DNA of 55,612 bases, from contig JAQBQH010000015.1 in assembly GCA_028287105.1 (NCBI GenBank), forward strand, positions 1 through 55,612, in the 5' to 3' direction. The stretch's first letter is position 1, and each line of letters opens with the position of its first letter. A model generated the notes under the pieces. That model was not told the DNA's origin. It saw nothing but the letters and a program-made list of their open reading frames with translations, and did not search any database. The translations under genes were made by a program, and so were the position numbers. Source of the stretch: Myxococcales bacterium (GTDB lineage: Bacteria; Myxococcota_A; Polyangia; Palsa-1104). Below are positions 39,012 through 47,728 of this stretch, in pieces.

Positions 39012-41036
39012 ATGCACGGGGCGCACACATTCTTGCAGAACCTGGCGCTCGTTCTGTGCGTCGCCGCGCTCACGACCGTCATCTTCCAGCGACTGCGCCA
39101 GCCGGTGGTGCTCGGCTATCTCCTCGCCGGGCTCATCATCGGGCCGCACGTGCCGATTCCGCTCGTCGCCGACGCCGAAACCGTCGACACCATGGCGGAG
39201 CTCGGCGTCATCTTGCTCCTGTTCTCGGTCGGCCTCGAGCTGGGCGTTCGCAAGCTCCTCCGCATCGGCGCCTCGGCGGGGCTCATCGCGCTGGTTCAGG
39301 TCAGCGTCATGCTGTGGCTGGGCTGGCTGGCGGCGCGCGCGCTCGGCTGGACGGCGCGCGAGGCGCTCTTCACCGGCGCGGTGCTGTCGATCTCGAGCAC
39401 CACGATCATCGCCAAGGCGTTCGACGATGCGCGCATCGGCGGCAAGCTGCGCGAGTTGGTGTTCGCGGTGCTCGTCGTCGAGGATCTGGTCGGCGTGCTC
39501 TTGCTCGCGCTCCTCACCACCGTCGGCGGCGGCGAGGGCTTCTCGGCGCGCGCCATGGGCGTGACGGCGGGCAAGCTGGCGCTCTTCATCGCGGTGGTGC
39601 TCGCAGTCGGCCTGGTCACGGTGCCGCGGCTCGTGCGCACCGCGGCGCGCCTCGGCCGTCCGGAGACGACGTTGGTGGTCTCGGTCGGCGTCTGCTTCGC
39701 CACGGCGCTGCTCGCGAATCGCTTCGGCTACTCGGTAGCGCTGGGGGCCTTCCTGGCGGGCGCGCTGGTGGCCGAGTCGGGCGCGGTCGCTACCGTCGAG
39801 AAGCTGGTCCATCCGGTGCGCGACCTCTTCGCCGCGGTCTTCTTCGTCGCGGTCGGGATGACCATCGATCCCGTCGAGATCGTGCGCAACTGGCCGGCGG
39901 TGCTGGCGCTGACCGGCCTCGTCCTCGTCGGCAAGCTGACGGGCGTGACCATGGGGGCGTTCTTCGCCGGTCACGGTGTGCGCCGATCTCTGCGCGCCGG
40001 CATGAGCATGGCGCAGATCGGAGAGTTCTCGTTCATCCTGGCGGCGCTCGGCCTCTCGCTCGGCGCCACGCGGCCGTTCTTGTATCCGGTCGCGGTGGCG
40101 GTGTCGGCGCTGACGACGCTGGTGACCCCGTGGCTCATCCGCGCGTCCGACCCGGTGGCGTCGTGGGTCGATCGGCGGCTGCCCCGACCGCTGCAGACGA
40201 TCGCGGCCCTGTACGGCAGCTGGATCGAGCGGCTTCGTAGCGCCGGTGGCGGCGATGCGCAGCGGCGCACGTTGCGTCGTGCCATCAGGGTGCTGGCGCT
40301 CGACGCTGTTTGTCTCGTCGCCATCACGATCACTGCGTCGCTCAATTGGTCGCGCTCGCCGGCGGTCGTCGCGGCCGCGGCGCTGGTGCTGGCGGCGCCG
40401 TTCGTCCTTGGCATGGTGCGCGCGGCCGGGCGCATCGGGCAGCTCCTGGCGCTGCGGGCGCTGCCGTCGCCGGAAGGGCCGCTCGACCTGGCGGCGTCGC
40501 CGCGGCGGGCGCTCGTGGTGGCGCTGCAGCTCGCCGTCCTCGTCGCCGCGGGCGCGCCGCTGGTGGCGCTGGTGCAACCGTTCGTGCGGCCCTTGCCGCT
40601 GGTGGCGCTGCTCGCGGCGACGCTGGCGCTCATGGGCGTCGCGCTGTGGCGGCGCGCGGCCGATCTGCAAGGTCACGTGCGCGCCGGCGCGCAGGTGCTC
40701 GCCGAGGCGCTGGCGTCCCAGGCGCGCGGCGACGGCGCGATCATCGAGCCGAGCCTGCCGGGCATCGGCGATCCGGTGAGCCATCGCGTGCGCCCGGGCA
40801 GCCTCGCCGTGGGACGATCGCTCGGCGAGCTCAACCTGCGCGGCCGGAGCGGCGCCACGGTGCTCGCCATCCGTCGCGACGGTGGCGATGTCGCATTTCC
40901 GAGCGCGCACGAGGTGCTGCGCGCCGGTGACCTGTTGGCCCTCGCCGGCGCGAGCGAAGCGGTCGCGTCGGCTTGTGCATTTCTCGACGGACAAGGAGGA
41001 GTACTTGAGAAAAATGGTACGGCCGACGCGCGTTAG
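39012..41036 (+). CDS. Cation/proton antiporter of the CPA2 (KefB-like) family
   Basis: 674 residues. Residues 5-385 form the 12 or so transmembrane helices of the CPA2 exchanger, with LAGLIIGPH, ELGVILLLFSVGLEL, FDDARIGG and GEFSFILAALG. Residues about 415-545 form a second hydrophobic block with three or four helices. Residues about 575-660 form a TrkA-C (RCK-C) domain (VRPGSLAVGRSLGELNLRG). A TrkA-N nucleotide-binding domain, common in Kef proteins, is absent. It should exchange K+ or Na+ for protons across the inner membrane. It overlaps the TolC-like gene by 32 bp, so it is co-transcribed with an efflux component. Confidence 0.88.
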   Translation: MHGAHTFLQNLALVLCVAALTTVIFQRLRQPVVLGYLLAGLIIGPHVPIPLVADAETVDTMAELGVILLLFSVGLELGVRKLLRIGASAGLIALVQVSVMLWLGWLAARALGWTAREALFTGAVLSISSTTIIAKAFDDARIGGKLRELVFAVLVVEDLVGVLLLALLTTVGGGEGFSARAMGVTAGKLALFIAVVLAVGLVTVPRLVRTAARLGRPETTLVVSVGVCFATALLANRFGYSVALGAFLAGALVAESGAVATVEKLVHPVRDLFAAVFFVAVGMTIDPVEIVRNWPAVLALTGLVLVGKLTGVTMGAFFAGHGVRRSLRAGMSMAQIGEFSFILAALGLSLGATRPFLYPVAVAVSALTTLVTPWLIRASDPVASWVDRRLPRPLQTIAALYGSWIERLRSAGGGDAQRRTLRRAIRVLALDAVCLVAITITASLNWSRSPAVVAAAALVLAAPFVLGMVRAAGRIGQLLALRALPSPEGPLDLAASPRRALVVALQLAVLVAAGAPLVALVQPFVRPLPLVALLAATLALMGVALWRRAADLQGHVRAGAQVLAEALASQARGDGAIIEPSLPGIGDPVSHRVRPGSLAVGRSLGELNLRGRSGATVLAIRRDGGDVAFPSAHEVLRAGDLLALAGASEAVASACAFLDGQGGVLEKNGTADAR

Positions 41037-42264
41037 CGTCGGCGTGACGCTCGCACTGTGGACGGCGTTGGCGCAGGGCGAGACGATCCGCCTCACGCAG
41101 GATGAAGCGGTGGCGCGCGCGGTTCACGCGAGCCCGCTCGTGGTTCGTGCCGACCGCGAGCGCGACCTCGCGGCCGCCGGGCGCATCGGCGCCGGCGTGT
41201 TGTTGCCGGCGAATCCCGTCATCTCGGCAGCGGGGGGGCACCGCAGCGACCGCTCGGTGTCGACGCCGCTCGCCGTCGGACCGGAGTGGAGCGCGCGCCT
41301 CGAGCAGACCTTCGAGGTAGCCGGTCAGCGCGGCGCGCGCCTCGCCGAGGCCGACCGCGCCATCGCCGTCGCCGTCGCGCGGCAGGGACTCGCGCGTGTC
41401 GACACCCGCGCCGCCACCCGCGCCAGCTACGTCGCGCTGCAGGTGACGCGTGCGCAAGCGGACGCGGCCGGGCGGCGGGTCAAGCTCGGCGATCAGCTTC
41501 TCACCGCCGCGCGCGCGCGGGTCAAGGCCGGCGCCGCGTCCGACGTCGAGCTGCACCTGGCCGAGGTCGAGCAGGCGCGCCTCGAGCATGACCGCATCGA
41601 AGCCGATCTGGCGGCCGGTGAAGCGGAGCGGCTGCTCAAGCTGCTCGTCGGTGCGCCCAGCGGCGCGCAGCTCGATCCCACGACGCCGCTCGAGCCGCCG
41701 GCGATCAGCAGCGTCGACGGCGAGCGGATGCTCGAGCAGGCGCTGGTGCGACGGCAGGAGCGCAAGCTCCTCGGCGCGGCGACGGAACACGTCGACGCCG
41801 TCGCCAAGCGGCTACGTCGCGAGATCGCCCCCAACCCGACGCTATTCGTCGACGTCGCCGGCCAGCAGCCCGGCCAGATCTACGTCGGCGGCGGCGTGGC
41901 ACTCCCGATTCCCATCTGGCGACGCAACCAGGGCGAGCTGGCGCAAGCGCGCGCGGAGCGCCGTCGCCTCGAAGACGAAGGCCGCCTCTTGACCCGCGAG
42001 ATCACGCTCGAGCTTGCATCGGCGTTGCGCGTCGTCGAAGCACGCCAGACCGAAGCCAAGCTGTGGACGGAGCGCATCGTCCCCTCCGCCGAAGCGAACG
42101 TGGAGCTCGTCCGCCAGGGCTGGCTCGGCGGTAAATTCGACCTGTTCCGCGTCGTCCAAGTCACCAGAGAAGCCGCCGACGCGCGGAGACGGCAGTTGGA
42201 AGTCCTGGGTGACCTATGGCGAGCGAGGATCGAGCTGTTCAGGGTTGCTGGCGAAGATTCGTAG
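41005..42264 (+). CDS. czcC: Outer-membrane efflux protein, TolC/CzcC-like
   Basis: 419 residues. A short signal peptide precedes two long coiled-coil regions with the repeating A/R/E/L pattern of outer-membrane factor helices (for example ARARVKAGAASDVELHLAEVE, with the family's A-x-S/A-D-V/L motif). The start is taken as TTG 41005: AAGGAGGA (40993-41000) lies 4 nt before it, while the in-frame ATG at 41014 would be too far away. The start lies inside the antiporter gene. It should form the outer-membrane channel for the RND pump encoded tail-to-tail at 42790-47069, separated by 525 bp of repeats. Confidence 0.88.
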   Translation: MRKMVRPTRVSVGVTLALWTALAQGETIRLTQDEAVARAVHASPLVVRADRERDLAAAGRIGAGVLLPANPVISAAGGHRSDRSVSTPLAVGPEWSARLEQTFEVAGQRGARLAEADRAIAVAVARQGLARVDTRAATRASYVALQVTRAQADAAGRRVKLGDQLLTAARARVKAGAASDVELHLAEVEQARLEHDRIEADLAAGEAERLLKLLVGAPSGAQLDPTTPLEPPAISSVDGERMLEQALVRRQERKLLGAATEHVDAVAKRLRREIAPNPTLFVDVAGQQPGQIYVGGGVALPIPIWRRNQGELAQARAERRRLEDEGRLLTREITLELASALRVVEARQTEAKLWTERIVPSAEANVELVRQGWLGGKFDLFRVVQVTREAADARRRQLEVLGDLWRARIELFRVAGEDS

Positions 42265-42295
42265 GGGACAAAAACACAGAGCGACGCTCGGGTGG

Positions 42296-42441
42296 CGCGG
42301 CGGCGGGTCCTGTCATCGCATGTCTTTTTTCGGCGGTGCTCGGGCTGCGCTCGACGCCCGCTTTGGCGTGTGGGCTCGCTCCGCCCTGCGCTCCGGCGAA
42401 AAATGACATGCGATGGCCACCCGCCGCGAGCCACTCTCGCT
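42296..42441 (+). repeat. Palindromic element, copy 1
   Basis: An imperfect palindrome of 146 bp. Left arm 42296-42351, 25-nt centre 42352-42376, right arm from 42377. Arm blocks pair in order: GCGGCGGGT, then CATCGCATGTC, then TTTTTCG and a GC-rich stem. The left and right arms match each other imperfectly but keep these blocks. The centre contains a small CGCC/GGCG hairpin. The layout resembles a REPIN (two REP sequences facing each other), though the size is larger than typical enterobacterial ones. Confidence 0.8.
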
Positions 42442-42604
42442 TTCGTGTATTTCGATGCCGTACGCCACCCCAGTCACATCTGAGGCCGGACCCTGCGTAT
42501 CACTCGATCGATTCGCATCGTTCGCCCCTCGACGTCATCGTCGGCGATCGAGCGTCTGAACAACGTGTCATCGTGCGTGGCGATCGAGCGTCGGGCCCAA
42601 AGGC

Positions 42605-42752
42605 AGCGAGAGATTGGCTCGCGGCGGGTGGCCATCGCAGGTCATTTTTCGCCGGAGCGCAGGGCGGAGCGCAGCCAGACAGTCACGTACGTCATCAGCG
42701 CAGCCCGAGCACCGCCGAAAAAAGACCTGCGATGACAGGACCCGCCGCCGCG
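42605..42752 (-). repeat. Palindromic element, copy 2 (inverted)
   Basis: The reverse complement of copy 1. Across about 113 arm positions only two differ, at 42640 and 42727, plus a one- to two-base indel at the inner edge. The arm block reads CATCGCAGGTC in both arms of this copy instead of CATCGCATGTC. The 25-nt centre (42672-42696) is unrelated to that of copy 1 and contains ACGTACGT. Together the two copies could form one very long hairpin. Confidence 0.8.
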
Positions 42753-42789
42753 TCAACTCGAGCGCCCTCTGAAAAAAGCGCCTCGCCAC

Positions 42790-45700
42790 TCACTCGTCGT
42801 CCCCGTCGATGTCCGCTTCTTTGCGCCTCGAGGCCAAGAGCTTCAGGGCAACCGGAAGCACCATGAGCCCCAGCAGCGTCGACGAGATGATGCCGCCGAT
42901 GACCACCGTCGCCAACGGCCGCTGCACCTCCGCGCCGGCGTGCGACGAGATCGCCATCGGGAAGAAGCCGATCGCCGCCACGAGCGCCGTCGTGATGACC
43001 GGCCGCATCACCGCCACCGCGCCGTCCGCGAAGGGATCCGGATCGCCGAGCGCGCGTCTCCGATTGATCTCGCTTGCCATGACTACGCCATTCAAGACCG
43101 CCACGCCGCACAGGGCGATGAAGCCGACGGCCGCGGGGAGCGAGAAGGGCAGGCCGCGCAGCTTCAAGGCGACGATTCCGCCGACGAGCGCGAGCGGCAC
43201 GCAGGCGAAGACGGCCGTCACCGAGCGCATCTCGCCGAACATGAGGAACAGCATGCCGAAGATGATCGCGAGCGCCATCGGCACGACCACCAGCAGGCGA
43301 TCCTTGGCGCGATTGAAGTTCTCGAACTGGCCCGCCCAGTCGAGGTGGTACCCCGGCGGCAGCTTCACCTTCTCGGCCACGCGTCGCTGGCATTCGCCGA
43401 CGTAGGTCACGAGGTCGCGCCCGCGCACGTTGGCCTCGACGAGGACGCGCCGCTCGAGCCCTTCGCGCAAGATGGTCGCCGGTCCCTCGCGGAGCGTCAC
43501 GTCGGCGAGCTGCGACAGCGGCACCATCATGCCGTTCTCGCCGCCGACGAGGAGCTCGCCCATCGCCTCCGGATCCGCCGACGGCGGCGGCATCAGCACC
43601 GCGAGGTCGAAGCGCATCGCGCCTTCGAAGACCTTGCCGGCGTTGACCCCCGCGCGCGCCGCCGCCACCGTCTTCAGCACATCGGACGCCGGGATGCCAT
43701 AGCGGGCCATGCGCGCGCGGTCGACACGCACGTCGAGCAGCGCCAGCCCGAGGACGCGCTGGACGCGCAGGTCGCCGGTGCCCGGCACGCCGCGGATCGC
43801 TTCGGCGATCTCGTCGCCGAGCGCCTTCAAGGTGTTCAAGTCCTCGCCGAAGATCTTGATCGCGAGATCCGCCTTCGACCCCGAGAGCAGCTGATTGACG
43901 CGATCTTCGATCGGCTGACTGACGCTGACGAAGGTGGCCGGCACCTCGCGCTCGATGGCCTCCTTCATCAACGTGCCGAGCGAATCGATGTCGTGCGCGC
44001 TCGTCCACTCGGCTTTGGGCTTGAGCTTGACGTTGGTCTCGACCTCGTCGAAGCCGACCGGATCGGTCGCCACCTCCGCGCGGCCCGTGCGCGTCACCAC
44101 CGCGAGGCTCTCGGGGAAGCGCGCCAGCACGTTCTCCACCTGCTTCCCCAGCTCCACCGCCTCCTGCAAGCTGATCGACGGCAGTCGCTTGATGTCGAAC
44201 GCGAACGCGCCTTCGTCGATTCGCGGCAGGAACTCCGCACCGAGCGACACGCCCGCCGGCACCGTCGCCACCAGCACCAGCCCGACGACGCCGAAGAGCG
44301 CCCCCGGCCGCGCCGTCACGCGGCCGATGAGCCGCCGGTAACGCGCGCCCAACCGGTCCCACACGCCCTCCTTGTGCTCCTTCTTCGGCGTCCGCAAGAG
44401 AACCGCGCACGCCGCCGGAAACGTCGTCAGCGTGAAGATGAGCGCCCCGAAGAGCGCCATGGCGACGGTGATCGCCATCGGGCGGAACATGCGCCCCTCG
44501 GTCCCCTCGAGCGCCATCAGCGGTAGGTACACGAGCAGGATGATTGCCACCGCGAACGTGACCGGCTTGGCCGCCTGGCCCATCGCCTCCGCCACCACCT
44601 CGGGTACGCGCCGCTTCGGCGGTCGCCGCTGCTCGAGCGCCGTCATCGCGCCTTCGAGCATCACGATCGCGCCGTCGACCAGGAGGCCGAAGTCGATGGC
44701 TCCCAGCGACATGAGGTTTCCGGTCACGCCCCCGAGCACCATGCCGATGACCGCCACGCCCATCGCCAGCGGAATCGCCAGCGCCGCCACGATGCTGCCG
44801 CGCAAGGTCCCGAGCGCGAAGAACAGCACCAGCACGACCAGGAGCGCGCCCTCCGTCAGGTTGGTCGCCACCGTCGAGAGCGTGCGGTTGATGAACTCCG
44901 CGCGGTCGTAGTACGGCACGATGCGCACGCCCGCGGGCAGCCCCTTTTGAATCTCGGCGAGCCGCACCTTGACGTCCTCGACCACCTGCCGCGAGTTCTG
45001 TCCGATCAGCATCATGACCGTGCCGGCGACGATCTCGCCCTTGCCGTGCTTGGTCACGACGCCATAACGCAGCGCCGGCCCAAGCTTCACGGTCCCCACG
45101 TTCTTGAGCAGCACCGGCGTGCCGTCGTGATCGACCGTCACCGTCGTGCCGGCGATATCCTCGATGCTCTTGAACTGCGCCTCCCCGCGCAACACCACGT
45201 GCTCGTTCTTGCGCTCGATGTACCCGCCGCCGACGTTGCCGTTGTTGTGCTCGAGGACGTCGAGCACCTTGCCGAGCGACAGGTGGTATTCGGCCAGCCG
45301 CTTGGGATCGAGGATCACCTGGTACTGCTTGGCCTCGCCGCCCATCGCGTTGACCTCGATGACCCCCGGCACCGAGCGCAGCTTCCACGACACGACCCAA
45401 TCGAGCATCGTGCGCAGCTCCATCGGCGAGTGCTCGTCGCTCTCGAGATAGAACTCGTAGATCTCGCCCAGACCCGTCGACACCGGCGCCAGCTCCGGTC
45501 GCCCGTAGGCGGGCGGAATATCGGCCTCGGCCATCTTCAAGCGCTCGGAGACGAGCTGCCGCGCCAGCCAGATGTTCATCGAGTCCTTGAACACCACCGT
45601 CACCGCCGACACCGCGGTACGACTCACCGAGCGAATCTCGGCCATGTCGGGCAGCCCGTTCATCGCCATCTCGACGGGATACGTGAGGTACGACTCGACC

Positions 45701-45885
45701 TCCGCCGGCGACAGCCCGGGCGCGCTCGTGATCACCGTGACCTGCACGTTGGTCACATCCGGAACGGCGTCGATGGGCAGCTGGCGCATCGCGAACAGCG
45801 CCGCCGCGGCCACGATGCCGCTCACCGCCAACACCACACCTCGTCGGCGAACTGCGAAGCCGACCAGCGCGCCGAGGCCGGTCAA
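42790..45885 (-). CDS. czcA: Heavy-metal efflux RND transporter, CzcA/CusA type
   Basis: 1031 residues, full length for the family, with 12 predicted membrane helices and two large periplasmic loops. The proton-relay motif in TM4 is DFGLLVDGAIVMLE, with Asp398, Asp404 and Glu411 corresponding to Asp402, Asp408 and Glu415 of CzcA. It pumps divalent metal (Zn, Co, Cd, Ni) or Cu/Ag out of the periplasm using the proton gradient. The start is TTG at 45885, sharing four bases with the stop of the adaptor gene, so translation is coupled. The exact metal is not resolved. Confidence 0.93.
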   Translation of the reverse strand: MTGLGALVGFAVRRRGVVLAVSGIVAAAALFAMRQLPIDAVPDVTNVQVTVITSAPGLSPAEVESYLTYPVEMAMNGLPDMAEIRSVSRTAVSAVTVVFKDSMNIWLARQLVSERLKMAEADIPPAYGRPELAPVSTGLGEIYEFYLESDEHSPMELRTMLDWVVSWKLRSVPGVIEVNAMGGEAKQYQVILDPKRLAEYHLSLGKVLDVLEHNNGNVGGGYIERKNEHVVLRGEAQFKSIEDIAGTTVTVDHDGTPVLLKNVGTVKLGPALRYGVVTKHGKGEIVAGTVMMLIGQNSRQVVEDVKVRLAEIQKGLPAGVRIVPYYDRAEFINRTLSTVATNLTEGALLVVLVLFFALGTLRGSIVAALAIPLAMGVAVIGMVLGGVTGNLMSLGAIDFGLLVDGAIVMLEGAMTALEQRRPPKRRVPEVVAEAMGQAAKPVTFAVAIILLVYLPLMALEGTEGRMFRPMAITVAMALFGALIFTLTTFPAACAVLLRTPKKEHKEGVWDRLGARYRRLIGRVTARPGALFGVVGLVLVATVPAGVSLGAEFLPRIDEGAFAFDIKRLPSISLQEAVELGKQVENVLARFPESLAVVTRTGRAEVATDPVGFDEVETNVKLKPKAEWTSAHDIDSLGTLMKEAIEREVPATFVSVSQPIEDRVNQLLSGSKADLAIKIFGEDLNTLKALGDEIAEAIRGVPGTGDLRVQRVLGLALLDVRVDRARMARYGIPASDVLKTVAAARAGVNAGKVFEGAMRFDLAVLMPPPSADPEAMGELLVGGENGMMVPLSQLADVTLREGPATILREGLERRVLVEANVRGRDLVTYVGECQRRVAEKVKLPPGYHLDWAGQFENFNRAKDRLLVVVPMALAIIFGMLFLMFGEMRSVTAVFACVPLALVGGIVALKLRGLPFSLPAAVGFIALCGVAVLNGVVMASEINRRRALGDPDPFADGAVAVMRPVITTALVAAIGFFPMAISSHAGAEVQRPLATVVIGGIISSTLLGLMVLPVALKLLASRRKEADIDGDDE

Positions 45886-47069
45886 CGCAACAGCTCGCTC
45901 TTGAGCAGGAACGCCCCTTCGGACACGACCGGGTCGCCGTCGCTGAGCCCCTTGACGATCTCGACCAGCTCGCCGCCCGACGCGCCCACCTCGACGGACC
46001 GCTGCTCGTAGAGACCCTCGGCCTTCTGCACGAACAGGAGGCTCTTGCCATCGACCGACAAGAGCGCGCGGCGCGGCACCGTCAACACCGGATGCTCGGC
46101 GTGGCGCGGCTCGCCGTGCAGCTTCGCCGACACGAACTGTCCCGGTCTGAGCGCGCCGTTCTCGTTCTCCATCTCGATGCGCACGCGCGCCGTACGCGTC
46201 TTGTCGTCGACGTGCGGCTCGATGTACGCGATCCGCCCGGCGAAGACGCGCCCCGGCAGCGACTCGGTTCGCAGCTCGACCTTCTGCTGCACGTGCACCG
46301 CCTCGAGATCCTTTTCGTACACGTCGAGGTTGACCCAGAGGTGCTGCAGGTTGGCGACGCGGAACGCATCGGTGGCGGCCTGCACCGCCTGTCCGAGCGT
46401 CACCTCGCGCGAGATGACCACGCCGTCTATCGGCGCGCGAATTGCGACCCGCCCGCCGGCCGCGCCGCCCATCTTGGCGATGTCCGCCGCGCGAAAGCCG
46501 AGCGACTCCAGTCGCTGGCGCGCCGCCGCGAGCGCCGCCTCCTCCGACGCCGCCTGCGCCTCGGCCACTTCACGCTCGCGGTCCGACGACACGTGCTGCG
46601 TCGCCAGATCTTTTTCGCGCCGTGCGTTCGACTGCGCCGCGCCCAGCTTGGCGCGCGCCTCGAGATAAGCCGCCTGCGCGGCACCGACGTCGGGGCTCTC
46701 GAGCTCCGCCAGCACCTGGCCGCGCTTGACCGTGTCGCCGGAGCCGGCGCGCAAGGCGACGATCCGCCCCGCGATGAGCGGCCCGACGATCGCGTAGTGA
46801 TCGGCGTCGAACGCCATCGACCCGACCAGCATCAGATCGCGCGCCAGCGGCTGACGGCGCGCCGTCGCCAGCGTGATCGGATTCTTCTTCAACGCCTCGG
46901 GTGACAGCCGCACCTCGCCGCGACCGGACGCTGTGCTCGTCGGTGCCGGCGCCGCCGCGGCCGCGTGTCCGTCGCCGCTCACCTTCCAGGGACGCAGCAC
47001 ACCGAGGATTGCCGCCAGCGCCGCCGCGAGTGCGACCGTCCAGATTTTCATTCTCGAGTCGAGTGCCAT
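45882..47069 (-). CDS. czcB: Membrane-fusion (periplasmic adaptor) protein of the RND pump
   Basis: 395 residues. An N-terminal membrane anchor or signal (about 7-30) is followed by an Ala/Thr/Pro linker, the biotinyl-lipoyl halves (GRIVALRAGSGDTVKRGQVLAEL and RAPIDGVVISREV), a coiled-coil hairpin rich in Ala/Arg/Glu and a beta-barrel with KTRTARVRIEMEN. It bridges CzcA and the outer-membrane channel. ATG 47069 is preferred over 47051 because TTTGAC (47101-47106), 16 nt of spacer and TATTTG (47079-47084) end 9 nt before it. No metal-binding His-rich tail is present. Confidence 0.9.
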   Translation of the reverse strand: MALDSRMKIWTVALAAALAAILGVLRPWKVSGDGHAAAAAPAPTSTASGRGEVRLSPEALKKNPITLATARRQPLARDLMLVGSMAFDADHYAIVGPLIAGRIVALRAGSGDTVKRGQVLAELESPDVGAAQAAYLEARAKLGAAQSNARREKDLATQHVSSDREREVAEAQAASEEAALAAARQRLESLGFRAADIAKMGGAAGGRVAIRAPIDGVVISREVTLGQAVQAATDAFRVANLQHLWVNLDVYEKDLEAVHVQQKVELRTESLPGRVFAGRIAYIEPHVDDKTRTARVRIEMENENGALRPGQFVSAKLHGEPRHAEHPVLTVPRRALLSVDGKSLLFVQKAEGLYEQRSVEVGASGGELVEIVKGLSDGDPVVSEGAFLLKSELLR

Positions 47070-47078
47070 CGGGACGCG

Positions 47079-47106
47079 CAAATAGCAGGAGGCGTGCCGC
47101 GTCAAA
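47079..47106 (-). promoter_or_regulatory. Promoter of czcBA, predicted leaderless
   Basis: TTTGAC (47101-47106), 16-nt spacer, TATTTG (47079-47084) on the minus strand. The -10 box ends 9 nt before the ATG at 47069. No recognisable metal-regulator site was found here. Confidence 0.4.
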
Positions 47107-47269
47107 CTCCCGGTTTACCGTCGCCGGCGCCGCGCGATCGCGGGCGAAGTGCCAAGCAGCGTTGCAGTTTGCCAGTCGCCGACACCGACTGGAACCGTGC
47201 GACACCGGCGCCGCCCGCGCGGCATCAAAAGTTGCTGCCAGCCCCTGTTGGGCCAAAGATGAAGCTGCC

Positions 47270-47626
47270 TTGGAAACCGTAGAGACGCCTCCTGCCTTTT
47301 CGCGCCCGCGGCGCTATCCGCGATTCGAGCTGCGCGCCGCCGTGGTCATGCGTCACTCCGGGACCATGATCCACCTCGCCGTGCGCAACGTGTCGCGCGG
47401 CGGAGCGCTGGTCGCGTCCGACGGCAGCGACCTGTCGGCGTTCGCACCCGGCTCGACGCAGACGGTGACGCTGCTCGATCCCGACGGCGGCGGCGCGAAC
47501 GCGGTGGGCGTCGAGGCGAAGGTCATCCGCCACGACTCGAGCGGCATGGCGCTGAGCTGGGACGAGAACGACCGCGCCGTCGGCGAAGTCGGCGCATTCC
47601 TCGACCGGTTCTACTCCAAGCGCTGA
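47270..47626 (+). CDS. PilZ-domain protein (c-di-GMP binding)
   Basis: 118 residues if started at TTG 47270, the only start codon near the domain in this frame. It has the PilZ hallmarks: an Arg-rich RPRRYPRFELR (the RxxxR motif) and a later N-V-S-R-G-G-A motif close to D/N-x-S-x-x-G. PilZ domains bind cyclic di-GMP and pass the signal to motility or secretion partners. No ribosome binding site is evident, and the exact start is uncertain. It could act downstream of the HD-GYP phosphodiesterase encoded at 29022, though the genes are 16 kb apart. Confidence 0.75.
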   Translation: METVETPPAFSRPRRYPRFELRAAVVMRHSGTMIHLAVRNVSRGGALVASDGSDLSAFAPGSTQTVTLLDPDGGGANAVGVEAKVIRHDSSGMALSWDENDRAVGEVGAFLDRFYSKR

Positions 47627-47728
47627 GCGTCGCCCCGCGACTCGGCCGCAATTGCCCACAAATGTCCGCGGTCGCTGTCCCCCCATTTTGGGGCGCCCAC
47701 CCCCCGTGTAGGAAGATGTCAACCTTCT

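Larger units (their letters stand above)
42265..42789. other. Intergenic region holding paired palindromic elements
   Basis: The only gene-free stretch longer than 300 bp. It lies between the tails of czcC and czcA. It holds two inverted copies of an imperfect palindrome (42296-42441 and 42605-42752). The 163-bp spacer contains a 14-bp direct repeat, GGCGATCGAGCGTC, at 42543-42556 and 42579-42592, each preceded by GTCATCGT. Open frames through it translate the repeats and have no RBS or known domain, so no gene is called. Confidence 0.85.

Noticed and set aside
42216-42866. A 216-residue frame through the palindromic elements
   Set aside because: It only translates the repeats, has no ribosome binding site, and similar peptide strings appear on both strands as expected from inverted copies.
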